Origin: Variovorax sp.
GTDB taxonomy: Bacteria > Pseudomonadota > Gammaproteobacteria > Burkholderiales > Burkholderiaceae_C
NCBI GenBank assembly: GCA_017744935.1
Contig: JAGIAI010000019.1
Span: forward strand, 1-64,000
Length of the DNA stretch: 64,000 bases
Reading direction: 5' to 3'
Part shown: positions 28,749 to 36,420 of the stretch, piece after piece
Layout of the letters: the number at the start of each line of letters is the position of its first letter
How positions within the stretch are numbered: position 1 is the stretch's first letter
Position numbers and translations under genes: made by a program
The notes under the pieces: model-generated
What the model was told of the DNA's origin: nothing
The model's database searches: none
The model's input: the letters and a program-made list of their open reading frames with translations, nothing else

Positions 28749-28845
28749 GAGTCTCCTCTTTCTTTCTGGACAGTGGGGGTTGTGGTCCTGACCTGCGGGC
28801 GGCCGGGAACAGGGTGAAATTCTGGGAGGCAGGGGGCTTCCGGCG

Positions 28846-28864
28846 CCCCTCCTTGGCGGAGGGG
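28846..28864. other. Small GC hairpin in the divergent spacer
   Basis: A 7-base stem (CCCCTCC / GGAGGGG) with a TTGGC loop, in the 224-base spacer between the DUF1302 operon (minus) and the VirB6-toxin gene (plus). Around it lies G-rich sequence (28855-28910). It resembles the hairpin at 7359-7379. Promoters for both directions should be in this spacer, but I see no convincing -35/-10 pair. Confidence 0.35.
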
Positions 28865-28972
28865 GCGGGGGCGGGGGATGGCCCCGGGTGGGGGCGGCGG
28901 GTCAGCGCGGTTCGGACCCGTTCAGTAGCGAGGCAGAATCACTGCCAAACAAAAGAACAGGGAGCAATGACG

Positions 28973-31066
28973 ATGCCTTTCACGGACGTCAGCAATTTCG
29001 TTTTCTTCCAACTGATCAACGACCACCTTCGGGACGAGATCAACACCTTCCAGTGGAACCTGCTGACCAGCACGGCCCGGTTCATTGGAGCCATTGGCCT
29101 GATGCTGCTGTCCGTCTGGATCGCACTTCAGGGCTTGCGCGTCGTCACGGGCCGTTCTCGGCAACCCATGATGGCGCTGGTGGGCGACTCGCTTCGCGCC
29201 GTGCTCATCCTGGGCATTGCCACCGGTGCGGCGGGCGTCTCTTCCAACCTCTACTGGACACTCACCGACGGCACCGCCAGCGCCATCACAGCACTCGCCT
29301 CGCAGCACGCCGACAGCCCCTACGCGAACATCGACAAGAACCTCGCGTACATGCAGGCGATGTTCTCGGCGATCGATTCGCTCGCGAGTGGCGGTGATCC
29401 TTCCGTCGAGTCCGCCAAGACCCGAGCCTTGTGGTTCTCCAGCATCGGCATTGCCGGCCCGGGCGTGATCGGCGGGTCGCTCCTCCTACTCAACAAGATT
29501 GCTCTTGCGCTGTTCGTCGGCTTCGGACCCTTGTTCGTCCTATGCCTGCTGTTCGAGAAGACGAAGGCGCTGTTCGAGAAGTGGCTGCTGTATGGCATCG
29601 GCACGGTTTTCTCGCTGGCCGTGCTCAGCTTCATGGTCGGGCTTGCCAACAACATCGTGCAGGCGGTGGCAATGTCCTTCCTGGCCAGGTTCGCGGTGCT
29701 TCTGGCCGATACCGGGTCCCTTGGAGGTGCTTCCACAGCCGGAGAAGGCATCACATCGCTGGCGATGCAGCAAGGCGGCATCGGGCTGGTGCTGACCACG
29801 CTCATCGTCAGCGCGCCGCCGATGGCGGCGGCATTCTTCCGAGGCGTGCTGGGGCAGTTCCAGGTGTTCTCGGCGTTCGGGATGATCGGGCGGGGGACGG
29901 AGGCTGGTGCAAATCATGTGCGGCGCACAGCCGCGACGGCTGATACCACCGGCCAGGGTGCCGCGGATCAGTCAGCCCTCAGTGAGAGCGACAGGCAACT
30001 CATGACCGTACGCTTCCAACGAGCATCCGGCGACAGCAATGCTGCGCTCGACTACATCAAGCGCAACGAGTGGTCGGGTCTGACTGATACCTCCGCGCCG
30101 CAGACGCCGGGTCAGCGCTATGTCGACGTCTACGGAGGGGACTCACTGATGACCAGTGGTCTTGCGGACGGTGGTCCTTTGGCCACTGAGCTTGCAGGGC
30201 GTTTTGCCAAAGGTGTCGCGCATGGCGCCGTCGACATGGTCTGGCAACCTGTTGCTCAAGTACTGGACCTTGGGCAGGTTGCGTACGGCACCGCATACGG
30301 CTTCGCGACCGGAGGCCTGTATGAGCCGCGCTGGTTCAGCGCCATCGGGCAGAACTACGAAGCCGGCATGGCTTACGGCGAGACGGTTACGCGCGCGGTG
30401 CTCGGATCGAATCCCGTTACCGGCGTGGGAATGGCGAGCTTCGACTTGGCCGGCAGCGCGCTCAAGGGCGATTGGGGCGGCGTGGCGGAGGGCGCGGGAG
30501 GATTGGTCGGTGGGTTTGCGTTGGCGAAGTATGGGCAGCGGTATCTGGCGCCTGAGCCGGGGGCGCAGTTGGGCTTCTATCGACGCACTTCCTCGATAGA
30601 CGTGAGAGATCCATCCGGGATGGCTGCTCCGTTGCCGGCGAAAGAGGTGGGAAATTTCACCTCGGCCGAGCCGGTGTACTTGGGTGGGCGCACGCTCAAC
30701 CGTGTCTTCGACTCGGTTGATTTTGATCGTGCTGTTGGGGGAGCCAAGCCCAACGGCGGCTACTGGACAGAAAAGGCATACGCTGACGAAACGAACTGGC
30801 GTGCGGGCGTGGCGGTGCCGGCAAAGCAGCCATGGAACAATGGAACGCTGCAAGGCGAATGGCGGCCGGCCGATGGCTGGGGATGGGGCGGTAAGGCCGC
30901 TCCGCAGGTATTGGGGTCTGACTATTCGACGAAGAAGTACGGCTTCTCGATCGGCTGGCTTCAGCGCGGTGGAGACTATCAAATCTTCGTGCCGAACTCG
31001 TATAGCCCCGCGGTGATTCCACCGAGTGCGATCAAGGTCAGCCCGACGCCGTGGAGCAAGCCATGA
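28973..31066 (+). CDS. VirB6/TrbL-like membrane protein with C-terminal putative polymorphic toxin domain
   Basis: A 697-residue fusion. Residues 1 to about 300 are VirB6/TrbL-like: at least five hydrophobic segments (FIGAIGLMLLSVWIALQGL, LRAVLILGIATGAAG, LLLLNKIALALFVGFGPLFVLC, VFSLAVLSFMVGLANNIV, GLVLTTLIVSAPPMAAAFF) with the FVGFGPLF and KWLLYGIG core found in T4SS VirB6. A soluble glycine-rich linker (about 300-565) follows, including VAHGAVDMVWQPVAQVLDLGQVAYG. A C-terminal module (about 568-697) begins VYLGGRTLNRVFDS and ends TPWSKP. Its GG-Y-W and late GGDYQIFVPNS pattern loosely recalls ADP-ribosyltransferase-type toxin tips, which is unproven. ATG 28973 has GGAG at the right distance; ATG 28967 is too close. 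The stop overlaps the immunity gene by 4 bases. No other T4SS gene is in the window. Confidence 0.72.
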   Translation: MPFTDVSNFVFFQLINDHLRDEINTFQWNLLTSTARFIGAIGLMLLSVWIALQGLRVVTGRSRQPMMALVGDSLRAVLILGIATGAAGVSSNLYWTLTDGTASAITALASQHADSPYANIDKNLAYMQAMFSAIDSLASGGDPSVESAKTRALWFSSIGIAGPGVIGGSLLLLNKIALALFVGFGPLFVLCLLFEKTKALFEKWLLYGIGTVFSLAVLSFMVGLANNIVQAVAMSFLARFAVLLADTGSLGGASTAGEGITSLAMQQGGIGLVLTTLIVSAPPMAAAFFRGVLGQFQVFSAFGMIGRGTEAGANHVRRTAATADTTGQGAADQSALSESDRQLMTVRFQRASGDSNAALDYIKRNEWSGLTDTSAPQTPGQRYVDVYGGDSLMTSGLADGGPLATELAGRFAKGVAHGAVDMVWQPVAQVLDLGQVAYGTAYGFATGGLYEPRWFSAIGQNYEAGMAYGETVTRAVLGSNPVTGVGMASFDLAGSALKGDWGGVAEGAGGLVGGFALAKYGQRYLAPEPGAQLGFYRRTSSIDVRDPSGMAAPLPAKEVGNFTSAEPVYLGGRTLNRVFDSVDFDRAVGGAKPNGGYWTEKAYADETNWRAGVAVPAKQPWNNGTLQGEWRPADGWGWGGKAAPQVLGSDYSTKKYGFSIGWLQRGGDYQIFVPNSYSPAVIPPSAIKVSPTPWSKP

Positions 31067-31431
31067 GGCGCGATCCCCGCTATGCACAGTGGCTGGCAAT
31101 CGCCGACGAACTGGAGAGTCTGCACTCCTTCCTGTACGGCCCAAAGGGGTATTGGGTCAAAGCCAGAAATACGTACCACGAAGTCGTCGATCTCTTGAGG
31201 TCTGCTCAATGGATTCGCGACAAATGTGCAACTGGGGGGTGGTACTGGTGGGACAAGACGACTATCTCCGCGCGTGCAGAGTCGCCCCTTGATAGCCTGA
31301 ACCATGTGATCGGCGACAACGGTCGTGGCTCCTATGAGTCGAGCGAAGAAGGTCGTGCGCTGCTTGCAAGAATCGAGCGTCTTGAAGCGCAGATAGCCGC
31401 CCTCAGCCGGACGCCGTGGAGCAAGCCATGA
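31063..31431 (+). CDS. Putative immunity protein to the VirB6-linked toxin
   Basis: A 122-residue, mostly helical, Trp-rich cytosolic protein (ELESLHSFLYGPKGYW, ARNTYHEVVDLLRSAQWIRDKC, GGWYWWD) with no signal peptide, not recognised as a named family. The ATG overlaps the toxin stop (ATGA), and its ribosome binding site GGAG (31053-31056) lies inside the toxin tail codons, so the two are translationally coupled. Its own last residues, TPWSKP, are identical to the toxin tail. This shows that the 3' end was replaced by a toxin-gene tail during a module insertion. The immunity role is inferred from position, coupling and the paralogues behind it. Confidence 0.68.
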   Translation: MRRDPRYAQWLAIADELESLHSFLYGPKGYWVKARNTYHEVVDLLRSAQWIRDKCATGGWYWWDKTTISARAESPLDSLNHVIGDNGRGSYESSEEGRALLARIERLEAQIAALSRTPWSKP

Positions 31432-31807
31432 AGCGTGATCCTCGCTATGCGCAGGGCTGGAAATCGCCGATGAACTGGAGAACCTGCACTCCTTCCTGTA
31501 TGGCCCAGAGGGGCATTGGGCTGTAGTCAGAAATACCTATCACGAGGTTGCTGGTCTCCTGATAGCTGCCCAATGGATTCGCCACAAATGCGCAACCGGA
31601 TGGTGGTATTGGTGGAATGAGGGGTGGATGGCAGGTGCAGCCTTGGACCCCCTGCGTAGTCTCTATCGAGTTCTGAGCGAAGGTGCCTTAGAAGGAACCG
31701 AAGAGGGCGACAAGGTGACGGCTCGGATCAAGCGTCTCGAAGCACAGATACTGGTGGGACAAGTCAAGCATTGCAGGACGGGCGATGTGGCCTCTTCGCA
31801 GCTTTGA
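31428..31807 (+). pseudogene. Frameshifted paralogue of the immunity gene
   Basis: It begins with the same tail-plus-start arrangement (ATGA overlap with the previous stop, GGAG just upstream). One base is missing at about 31454 relative to the intact gene, so translation from the ATG stops after about 33 codons. In the restored frame it reads ELENLHSFLYGPEGHW, RNTYHEVAGLLIAAQWIRHKC, GWWYWWNE and ARIKRLEAQIL, clearly homologous to the intact immunity protein but diverged, with a different C-terminus ending ASSQL. It is an orphan immunity module kept behind the current one. A sequencing error cannot be excluded for the single base. Confidence 0.75.
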
Positions 31808-31866
31808 CCGGCTGATCAGTGAAGCAGGGGGAGGACGATTCGAGAGCAACAAAAAAAGGGAGAGAG

Positions 31867-31923
31867 TTGATCAAGAGAATCGAACCACTGAAGGCCCGCA
31901 TCAAGCGCGAACTGTCGTCATGA
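31867..31923 (+). other. Possible further immunity-gene 3' remnant in the 31808-31991 spacer
   Basis: In this low-GC spacer one frame reads IKRIEPLKARIKRELSS before a stop, similar in composition and spacing to the charged C-terminal helix of the immunity proteins (ARIERLEAQIAALS). The match is too short to be certain. Nothing else is recognisable between 31808 and 31991. Confidence 0.25.
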
Positions 31924-31991
31924 TGAGAGTCTGCGCGCCCGCTTCTGGGCCAGGAACCGACTTTAGCTAAGCAGCCTTCGCTTTCATTCAT

Positions 31992-32495
31992 ATGACACCC
32001 ATCCATGTCGAGACAGTGCGTTCCGCAGATAGACAGGCCTCAATCGAAATCGCTGTCTATGAAGAGCACCATATGGGAGCGAGCACCGTGCGCGTCCGAG
32101 TCGACAGGACCATTGGCGGTGTTCGGGAGTTCTTTTCGACTGGTGGCGCGGCACGCTTCACGCCAGATTCTGATTGGCTGATTCAATACGACCGCACGGT
32201 CATACTCGCGGCCAATCTTCGGTCGCTGCGCGTCATGCATTTTTCGCCCACCGCGATGACGAGCGGCTGGATATTGAGCCGCACACGGCCTCGGTTCTTC
32301 ACATCTGTGGTTTTGGAAGGGGACGCCGCAGATGTGCACTATGAGACCGCATTCCACGACGGTCGGGAACATAGGACGCTCAAGTTCAAAGAGTCATCGC
32401 CTTGGTGCACGGGCTTCGGACCTGTGCAGCATGGCTTGTTCCCTAGCGCCTATGAGCCGGACGTTCGGTCAATCCGCGGTGAGCAGGCCGCATAG
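31992..32495 (+). CDS. Protein of unknown function inside the toxin/immunity array
   Basis: 167 residues, not recognised. It looks beta-rich (ASIEIAVYEEHHMGASTVRVRVDRT, VVLEGDAADVHYETAF) and has no signal peptide or membrane segment. No clear ribosome binding site precedes the ATG at 31992. G+C is well below that of neighbouring housekeeping genes, like the rest of 31.4-32.6 kb. By position between immunity remnants it may be an unrelated orphan immunity gene from an earlier module. It could also be a passenger gene. Confidence 0.5.
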   Translation: MTPIHVETVRSADRQASIEIAVYEEHHMGASTVRVRVDRTIGGVREFFSTGGAARFTPDSDWLIQYDRTVILAANLRSLRVMHFSPTAMTSGWILSRTRPRFFTSVVLEGDAADVHYETAFHDGREHRTLKFKESSPWCTGFGPVQHGLFPSAYEPDVRSIRGEQAA

Positions 32496-32654
32496 GAAAT
32501 GGCCGCAAGGCAGAAGGCATTGGCCCCTTCGGTGACGTTCGGCGAACGGCAGCTTGGAGGCAATCCCGAAGACCGCTGTGGGGCGCATTGCTTCCTGCAT
32601 GGCGCTGCTCTAAACGAAGGCGCCTGGGAAGGAATCGAGACGGGGCGAGCGGTG

Positions 32655-32708
32655 ATAACTAGGGTTGGACGCATCGAGGCGCAGATAGTCGCCCTCAGCC
32701 GGCGCTAG
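32655..32708 (+). pseudogene. 3' remnant of an immunity gene, overlapping the sulP 3' end
   Basis: The frame here reads GRIEAQIVALSRR and stops at TAG 32706-32708. It matches the last part of the intact immunity gene (RLEAQIAALSR) at protein level and at DNA level over about 35 bases. It lacks the rest of the gene. Its end overlaps the last codons of the convergent SulP gene. I read it as the distal end of the oldest immunity gene of the array. Confidence 0.6.
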
Positions 32709-34407
32709 CTTCAACCCGGTTTGGTGGATCGCTCGCGGCCCTCAATGAACTGGACGCCCCACCCTGAAACCGCTCGATCGCCAGTTCCAGATTGGCGAAC
32801 ATCCGCTCGTGTCCGAGCGTCTCGCCGAGCGGCGAGCGGCGCACCATCGCGAGCACGCCGGGGTTCAGGCTCACGAGCCAGAGCGTGATGCCGTTGTCGC
32901 GCAGGCGTTTCTCGGCCTGCGTGAGCATCTTGAGCGCGGTGTATTCGAAGTCGAAGACCGCGCTCATGTCGATCGCGACGACCTTGGGGTGGGTCTCTTC
33001 GATCAGCGCCCGCATCTTCTGGCCCGCGCGCTCGGCGTTGGCGAAGTAGATGCGACCTTCGGGTCGCAACATCAGCAGGCCGGGGATGGTGCGGTCATCG
33101 GGGTGCCTGCGCGTCAGCGGCCGCAGGATGTTCGTGCCGGCCTTGCGTCCGAGCATGCGCACCGGCGGATCGGAGATCTGGTGGGCCAGCGCCACCAGCG
33201 ACACCACGATCGCGACCACGATGCCCTGCAACGTCCCCAGCAGCACCACGCCCACTGCGGCGACCAGCGCCCAGACGAATTCGGTGCGCCGCACCTTCGC
33301 GATGTCCCTGAACTCGTGCGGCTGGATCAGCGTCACCGAATAGACGATCACGATCGCCGCCAGCGTGGCGTCGGGCATCTTCGCGATGTAGGGCGCGAGG
33401 TACAGCGCGGTGCCCAGCGCTGCCAGCGCGGTCACCAGGCCCGAGAGCTTCGTGCGCGCACCCGCGAGCCGGTTGACGGCCGTCTGCGTCGTGCCGCCGC
33501 CGGCGGGCATGGCACCGACCAGCGCGCCGGCAAGATTGGCCGCTCCGGTGGCGAACAGTTCGCGGTTGGGCTGCGGGTTCGGCTCGCCCGAGCGCGCGAA
33601 GGCGCGGCCCGCCGCGATGGATTCGGTGAAGCTCATGAGCGCGATGCCGAGCGCCGCCGGCCACAGCGCCAGGGCCAGTTCCGGATCCGGCAGGATCACC
33701 GGTGGCAGGCCGGTGGGTACCGTGCCGACTGCGGCGACGCCATTGTGTTCGAGTCCGAGCAGATGCATCGCCGCGATGCCGCCTGCCACCGCGACAAGCG
33801 GCGCCGGGGCGCGCGGCGCGAAGTGCTCCAGCAGTGTGAGAACGATCACGGTGGTCACGCCGACAGCGACGGTCGGCAGCTCGGCCTCGGGAATGCCCTG
33901 AGCCGTGGCGACCAGGTTGTGCAGGAAACCCGCCTTCGCGAAGTGGATGCCAAGCAGCTTGGGCAACTGGTCCACCACGATCACGACGCCGATGCCGGCC
34001 TTGAAACCGACCAGCACCGGCTCGGAGATGAAGTTGGCGACGAATCCCAGCCGCAGCAGTCCCGCGAACACGAGGATGAGGCCAGTGAGCGCAGTCAGCG
34101 TGGCGGCGGTGGTGGCGAGATCGCCCGGGTTGCCATGCGATGACATATCCGCGAGCGCCGCGCCGGTGAGTATCGCGAGGGTGGTGGTGGTGCTCACGCT
34201 CAAGGGGCGCGAGGTTCCGAGCAGCGCGTAGAGCGCCATCGGCACCAGCACGGTGTAGAGACCTGCTTCCACGGGCAGGCCCGCGATGGTGGCGTAGGCA
34301 AGCGCCTTGGGGATCACGACAGCGGCCGTGATGAGCCCGGCGATGACGTCGGCCCGGAGCCATCCGGATCGCTGGGCCGGGCCGGACATGACCTTGTCGT
34401 TTTCCAT
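32695..34407 (-). CDS. SulP family inorganic anion transporter with STAS domain
   Basis: A 570-residue SulP permease. The transmembrane part (about residues 15-420) has the family signatures ALAYATIAGLPVEAGLYT, FISEPVLVGFKAGIG and the GGTTQTAVNRLAGARTKLSG loop. The cytosolic STAS domain (about 440-545) contains VVAIDMSAVFDFEYTALKML. Substrates in bacteria include sulfate, bicarbonate and dicarboxylates; none can be assigned here. The ATG at 34407 follows GGAGGTGGAC; an in-frame GTG two codons earlier lies within that site. Its 3' end overlaps the immunity remnant by 14 bases. Confidence 0.88.
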   Translation of the reverse strand: MENDKVMSGPAQRSGWLRADVIAGLITAAVVIPKALAYATIAGLPVEAGLYTVLVPMALYALLGTSRPLSVSTTTTLAILTGAALADMSSHGNPGDLATTAATLTALTGLILVFAGLLRLGFVANFISEPVLVGFKAGIGVVIVVDQLPKLLGIHFAKAGFLHNLVATAQGIPEAELPTVAVGVTTVIVLTLLEHFAPRAPAPLVAVAGGIAAMHLLGLEHNGVAAVGTVPTGLPPVILPDPELALALWPAALGIALMSFTESIAAGRAFARSGEPNPQPNRELFATGAANLAGALVGAMPAGGGTTQTAVNRLAGARTKLSGLVTALAALGTALYLAPYIAKMPDATLAAIVIVYSVTLIQPHEFRDIAKVRRTEFVWALVAAVGVVLLGTLQGIVVAIVVSLVALAHQISDPPVRMLGRKAGTNILRPLTRRHPDDRTIPGLLMLRPEGRIYFANAERAGQKMRALIEETHPKVVAIDMSAVFDFEYTALKMLTQAEKRLRDNGITLWLVSLNPGVLAMVRRSPLGETLGHERMFANLELAIERFQGGASSSLRAASDPPNRVEASAG

Positions 34408-34483
34408 GTCCACCTCCTCGATTCAGTATAGGACTCGGTCTTCGCGGCGCACTCATCGATGCGCTTTTCGCTAATCTTGCGCG

Positions 34484-35404
34484 ATGAACGCTTTTGCCAT
34501 GCAGGGCGGTGTCGTCGGTGCACCGATCGGCCCGCCGCCGCCCGCGCCCGATATTCCCGTGCCGCCCACGCCGCCCGCGACGCATCCGCCGGCGCCGGTG
34601 GTCGATCCGCCAGCCGTCGACCCGCCGCTCGTCGAGCCGGGCAAGCCGCCGCCGGTGGCCGATCCACCGCCCGGCGCGATCGCACTGGGGCGGCTGCATG
34701 CGCGGCGGTTGCGCGAGGTCTATCGCTCCGCGGGATGGCCCTGTTGCGATTCGATCGAGGTGGACTTGCTCGCCGCGGGGCTGCTGGAGCGCATCCGCTC
34801 CGCACACGGCCACGAGACGCTGCGCGTCACGGACGCCGGCATCGTGCACATCGCGTCCTCGCTGGTGGTGAACCGCGCTGTCATGTCGCGCCACGAGGCG
34901 CTGGTGGAGCGTGTCGCGCGCGAAATGACGCGTGCGGGCCGCGTCGCCTGGCGCGGACTGACCCTGCGAGCGCAACTCCCGCCGGCTGCCGAAGGCGACA
35001 AGCCGCGCTGGTGCATTGCGCGGCCGGATGTCTTCTCGATACGCAACACGAGTGTGGAGGCCTATGCGCAGCCGGTCGTCCATGAGGTCAAGGCCAATCG
35101 CGCCGACCTGCTCAGCGATCTGCGCAAACCCGACAAGCGCGCAGCCTATCTCGATCTGGGCGGGGAGTGCTGGTATGTGCTCGGCTGCGATGCGCGAGGC
35201 CGGCCGATCGGCGAGCCGGACGAGATCCCGGCGGAATGCGGCGTGATGGTCGCGCAGGGTGACCGGCTGGTGGTGGCTCGCTCGGCCGTTCACCGCGCGT
35301 TGCCCCGCCTGCCCTTCGCGATCTGGATGGCGCTGGCCAAGGCGCAGCCGGTCGCGGGTTTCGATGACGAACTGCAGGAGTTGCTGCCGGGTCTGGATGG
35401 TTGA
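34484..35404 (+). CDS. MmcB-like PD-(D/E)XK fold protein with proline-rich N-terminus
   Basis: A 306-residue protein. Residues 10-65 are a proline/valine-rich linker (PPPPAPDIPVPPTPPAT and so on). Residues about 70-130 look like a winged-helix-type region (LREVYRSAGWPCCDSIEVDLLAAGLLERI). The C-terminal half has the PD-(D/E)XK nuclease core: ARPDVFSI with Asp, then HEVKANRADLLSDLRKPDK with the E-x-K, followed by YLDLGGECWYVLG. This matches the MmcB family, implicated in mutagenic DNA repair in alpha-proteobacteria. An extra winged region and the Pro-rich head are unusual. Nuclease activity is not proven. Confidence 0.7.
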   Translation: MNAFAMQGGVVGAPIGPPPPAPDIPVPPTPPATHPPAPVVDPPAVDPPLVEPGKPPPVADPPPGAIALGRLHARRLREVYRSAGWPCCDSIEVDLLAAGLLERIRSAHGHETLRVTDAGIVHIASSLVVNRAVMSRHEALVERVAREMTRAGRVAWRGLTLRAQLPPAAEGDKPRWCIARPDVFSIRNTSVEAYAQPVVHEVKANRADLLSDLRKPDKRAAYLDLGGECWYVLGCDARGRPIGEPDEIPAECGVMVAQGDRLVVARSAVHRALPRLPFAIWMALAKAQPVAGFDDELQELLPGLDG

Positions 35405-35524
35405 GTGGCGCCGGCGCACTGGCCATAAGTCGTAGTCAGTTGTCAGGAGTGCGTCGGAACGTAAACTACGTCCCCCGCGCGTTTGGCGCCCGCCCGCCCC
35501 GCGCGGTCTGAAGAGGAGTCCGCG

Positions 35525-35878
35525 ATGCAGCCAGTTCTCGAAATTCGCAAACTCGGCGAACGCTCCTACACCTACACCGTGCGCGCCACACGGCCGACCG
35601 GCGCGCCGGTTCCGGATGCCTGCTACGAGGATGGTGGCCTCACTTCTTTCGTGGAGTGCCTTCGGGACGCTGCCGAGGCGCTGACCTATTTCCCCCGCGT
35701 CCATATCCGCTTCCAGGGGCGTTGCGTCGGCGAACAGCTCGTGTCGCGGCTCGAGAGCCATCCCGAGGCGGTGGTGCGCGATCTGCTCGTGCGCTATCTC
35801 GACGGTGCTCTCCCTCCGCTCCCCCCAGCGCCGCAGCCGCAGCGGGCGGGCGCCGCTCAGGCCTCGGCGGTCTCGTAG
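35525..35878 (+). CDS. Conserved-looking protein of unknown function
   Basis: 117 residues, not recognised. The first part is a small alpha/beta unit (VLEIRKLGERSYTYTVRAT, FVECLRDAAEALTYFPRVHIRFQG) and the tail is proline- and alanine-rich. AAGAGGAG lies 6 bases before the ATG. Its 3' end overlaps the convergent EF-G-like gene by 22 bases. No signal peptide. Confidence 0.6.
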   Translation: MQPVLEIRKLGERSYTYTVRATRPTGAPVPDACYEDGGLTSFVECLRDAAEALTYFPRVHIRFQGRCVGEQLVSRLESHPEAVVRDLLVRYLDGALPPLPPAPQPQRAGAAQASAVS

Positions 35879-36405
35879 CGCGCGAGCCAGCTCCAGAACT
35901 CGAAGCGCGCGTTCGTGGTGTCCGCGAGGAATTTCCGGTAGCCGATCAGCGCCGCCAGCGGCGCTTCGGCGCGCAACACCAGCCGGTCGCCCTGCGGATC
36001 TTCCTCGACCAGCCTGGCGCCGCGGCGCACCAGTTCCTCCCGCACGTGTGCGGCCTGAGCGCGGGACACTTGCACGCGCGCGAACATCACAGGCTGCAGA
36101 CGAGCGCCGTCGTGCGCGCGAACAGCGCAATGTGCGCGTGGCGTGCCGAACCGCGCCGAAGCGCCAAGTGCGGCGGCGACCAGCGGCGTGGCTTCCTCCA
36201 GCGCCTGCTCGTTCGCGGCACAAAGGGTGAGTTGCTCGCCGTCATCCACCAGCAGGTAGTGGTCCGGCTTGGAAATCCATTCGGTCGCCGCGTTGTCACG
36301 CAGCGAGGCGAGCTTCTGTTCGTTGACCGACAACGACTGCCGCAGCGGATAGGGCTCCAGCGTGCGATCGTCGAGGTGCGGCTTGCGGGGCGGGTTGGTG
36401 CCCAT
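35857..36405 (-). CDS. Stand-alone EF-G C-terminal domain (domain V)-like protein
   Basis: A 182-residue protein whose second half resembles domain V of elongation factor G: PVMFARVQVSRAQAAHVREELVRRGARLVEED aligns in layout with the EF-G segment in which a beta strand, a helix with a late R-RG and another strand follow, and APLAALIGYRKFLADTTNARFEFW matches the PLAEMFGY-LRS-T-GRA-F segment. The first half (KLASLRDNAATEW, YLLVDDGEQLTLCAANEQALEEA) has no clear match. There is no GTPase domain. It is 15 bases behind rnk and probably co-transcribed, which suggests a role near RNA polymerase or ribosomes. Confidence 0.6.
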   Translation of the reverse strand: MGTNPPRKPHLDDRTLEPYPLRQSLSVNEQKLASLRDNAATEWISKPDHYLLVDDGEQLTLCAANEQALEEATPLVAAALGASARFGTPRAHCAVRAHDGARLQPVMFARVQVSRAQAAHVREELVRRGARLVEEDPQGDRLVLRAEAPLAALIGYRKFLADTTNARFEFWSWLARYETAEA

Positions 36406-36420
36406 GTCCGAGCGGTCTGT

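Noticed and set aside
32499..32708. A 69-codon plus-strand frame ending in the immunity remnant
   Set aside because: Only the last 17 codons match an immunity protein; the rest has no support. Only the remnant is annotated.
33095..36223. A 1042-codon minus-strand frame across sulP and the MmcB-like gene
   Set aside because: It covers several genes in wrong frames and is of low complexity. The real genes in the interval are recognised families.
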